From positions 1-7,011 of the forward strand of contig JAAKFP010000132.1 in NCBI GenBank assembly GCA_011065005.1: 7,011 bases of DNA, written 5' to 3'. Positions within the stretch are counted from its first letter, which is position 1. The number at the start of each line of letters is the position of its first letter. The notes below the pieces were generated by a model that was given only the letters and a program-made list of their open reading frames with translations, made no database searches and was not told where the DNA came from. Positions 6,603 to 7,011 of this stretch are shown in pieces. This DNA is from Chlamydiota bacterium (GTDB taxonomy: Bacteria; Chlamydiota; Chlamydiia; Chlamydiales; Waddliaceae). The position numbers and the translations under genes are program-made.

Positions 6603-6606
6603 CTCC
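6603..6606 (-). promoter_or_regulatory. Shine-Dalgarno of MOMP-like gene
   Basis: On the minus strand GGAG lies 5 bases before the ATG at 6597. It is the clearest ribosome-binding site in the window and sits in the 21-bp gap between the two porin genes, so the downstream gene can be translated from a shared transcript. Confidence 0.6.
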
Positions 6607-6618
6607 AGGTTTACGTTA

Positions 6619-7011
6619 TCAATAGGTAAAGTCGGCGTAGAGGGTTGCACCGTGCACTCCCACATCACTTGAGGTAGCTGAGTTTGAAATACCTTCATTG
6701 TTAAAGTGGTAGCGGCGTAGTTGTGGGACATCAAACCAGTTATTGAACTCGTAGCCAAGTTTAACTTTGAAACTCATACACTTGCCGCAGCACGCATCCC
6801 AGCTTAGCCCAGCAGTCAGGTGGCAACCGGGCACCATGATATCCTGTCTCTCTTTCAGGTTGATTTCTGTTGAGATAGATTTCCCTTTGTCGTTCAAAGT
6901 GCTCTGTAAGTGGTGAACATCAGTGTGAGACGCCAATATTGACCCCGCAAAGCTGCCATAGAAGCCAAATCCACAATGCAAACGATAGAGCATGTCAAGT
7001 CCGGCATGTAG
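6619..7011 (-). CDS. MOMP-like porin (Lpg1974 type), C-terminal part
   Basis: This is the 3' end of a second porin gene, cut by the right edge of the window. The reading frame stays open to base 7011. The ATG at 6993 is internal, since the six codons before it (LHAGLD) match the paralogue's IHAGME. The 130 visible residues align without gaps to residues 232-361 of the neighbour, with a little over half identical by eye. Matches include CGFGFYGSFAGSILAS, a CCGKC cluster where the neighbour has CCGCC, KLGYEFNNWFDVPQ and RRYHFNNEGISNSA. It ends in tyrosine (ADFTY). The stop is TGA (6621-6619). It is the upstream member of a tandem pair that probably shares a promoter outside the window. Confidence 0.88.
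   Translation of the reverse strand, partial: LHAGLDMLYRLHCGFGFYGSFAGSILASHTDVHHLQSTLNDKGKSISTEINLKERQDIMVPGCHLTAGLSWDACCGKCMSFKVKLGYEFNNWFDVPQLRRYHFNNEGISNSATSSDVGVHGATLYADFTY

Noticed and set aside
6991..6993. ATG as the start of the right-hand porin gene
   Set aside because: The frame is open upstream to the window edge, and those codons align with the paralogue, so the ATG is internal.

Overview
The window most likely comes from an environmental chlamydia (Waddlia-, Simkania- or Parachlamydia-like). This rests on protein content: two tandem cysteine-rich, MOMP-like porins of the Lpg1974 type, known in several copies in some amoeba-associated chlamydiae; a DUF1207 outer-membrane protein with an added cysteine-rich segment; and a single-pass envelope protein whose sequence looks like conserved chlamydial hypotheticals. 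The genus assignment is inference; no rRNA or other marker gene is present.

Layout. The left quarter (1-1416) is accessory in character. A decayed inverted-repeat element of about 200 bp (22-223) lies just beyond the 3' end of a minus-strand gene for a small kinase-fold protein (238-1041). That gene has a very AT-rich upstream region (1042-1150). A second inverted repeat follows, with perfect 41-bp arms (1290-1330 and 1365-1405). Both elements end on the right in the same 14-mer, GTCTGAACGGTTAC (211-224 and 1403-1416), so they appear related and bracket the kinase gene. The second 14-mer contains the stop codon of the next gene, an exported DUF192 protein (1413-1952, minus).

From 1953 rightwards the sequence is ordinary and densely coding. 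A 128-bp divergent spacer separates the DUF192 gene from a plus-strand run of three genes: a sodium:solute symporter (2081-3472), the DUF1207 outer-membrane protein (3540-4673) and a membrane-anchored envelope protein of unknown function (4676-5515). The last two are separated by only 2 bp. This run meets, tail to tail and with a 4-bp overlap, two minus-strand MOMP-like genes: one complete (5512-6597) and one cut by the right edge (6619-7011), 21 bp apart and probably co-transcribed.

How the genes relate. The right two thirds form an envelope locus: an inner-membrane Na+-coupled uptake protein, an anchored periplasmic protein, and three predicted beta-barrel proteins ending in aromatic residues and rich in cysteine, as expected where disulfide cross-linking stabilises the envelope. 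The most unusual part is the repeat-bracketed kinase-like gene at the left.
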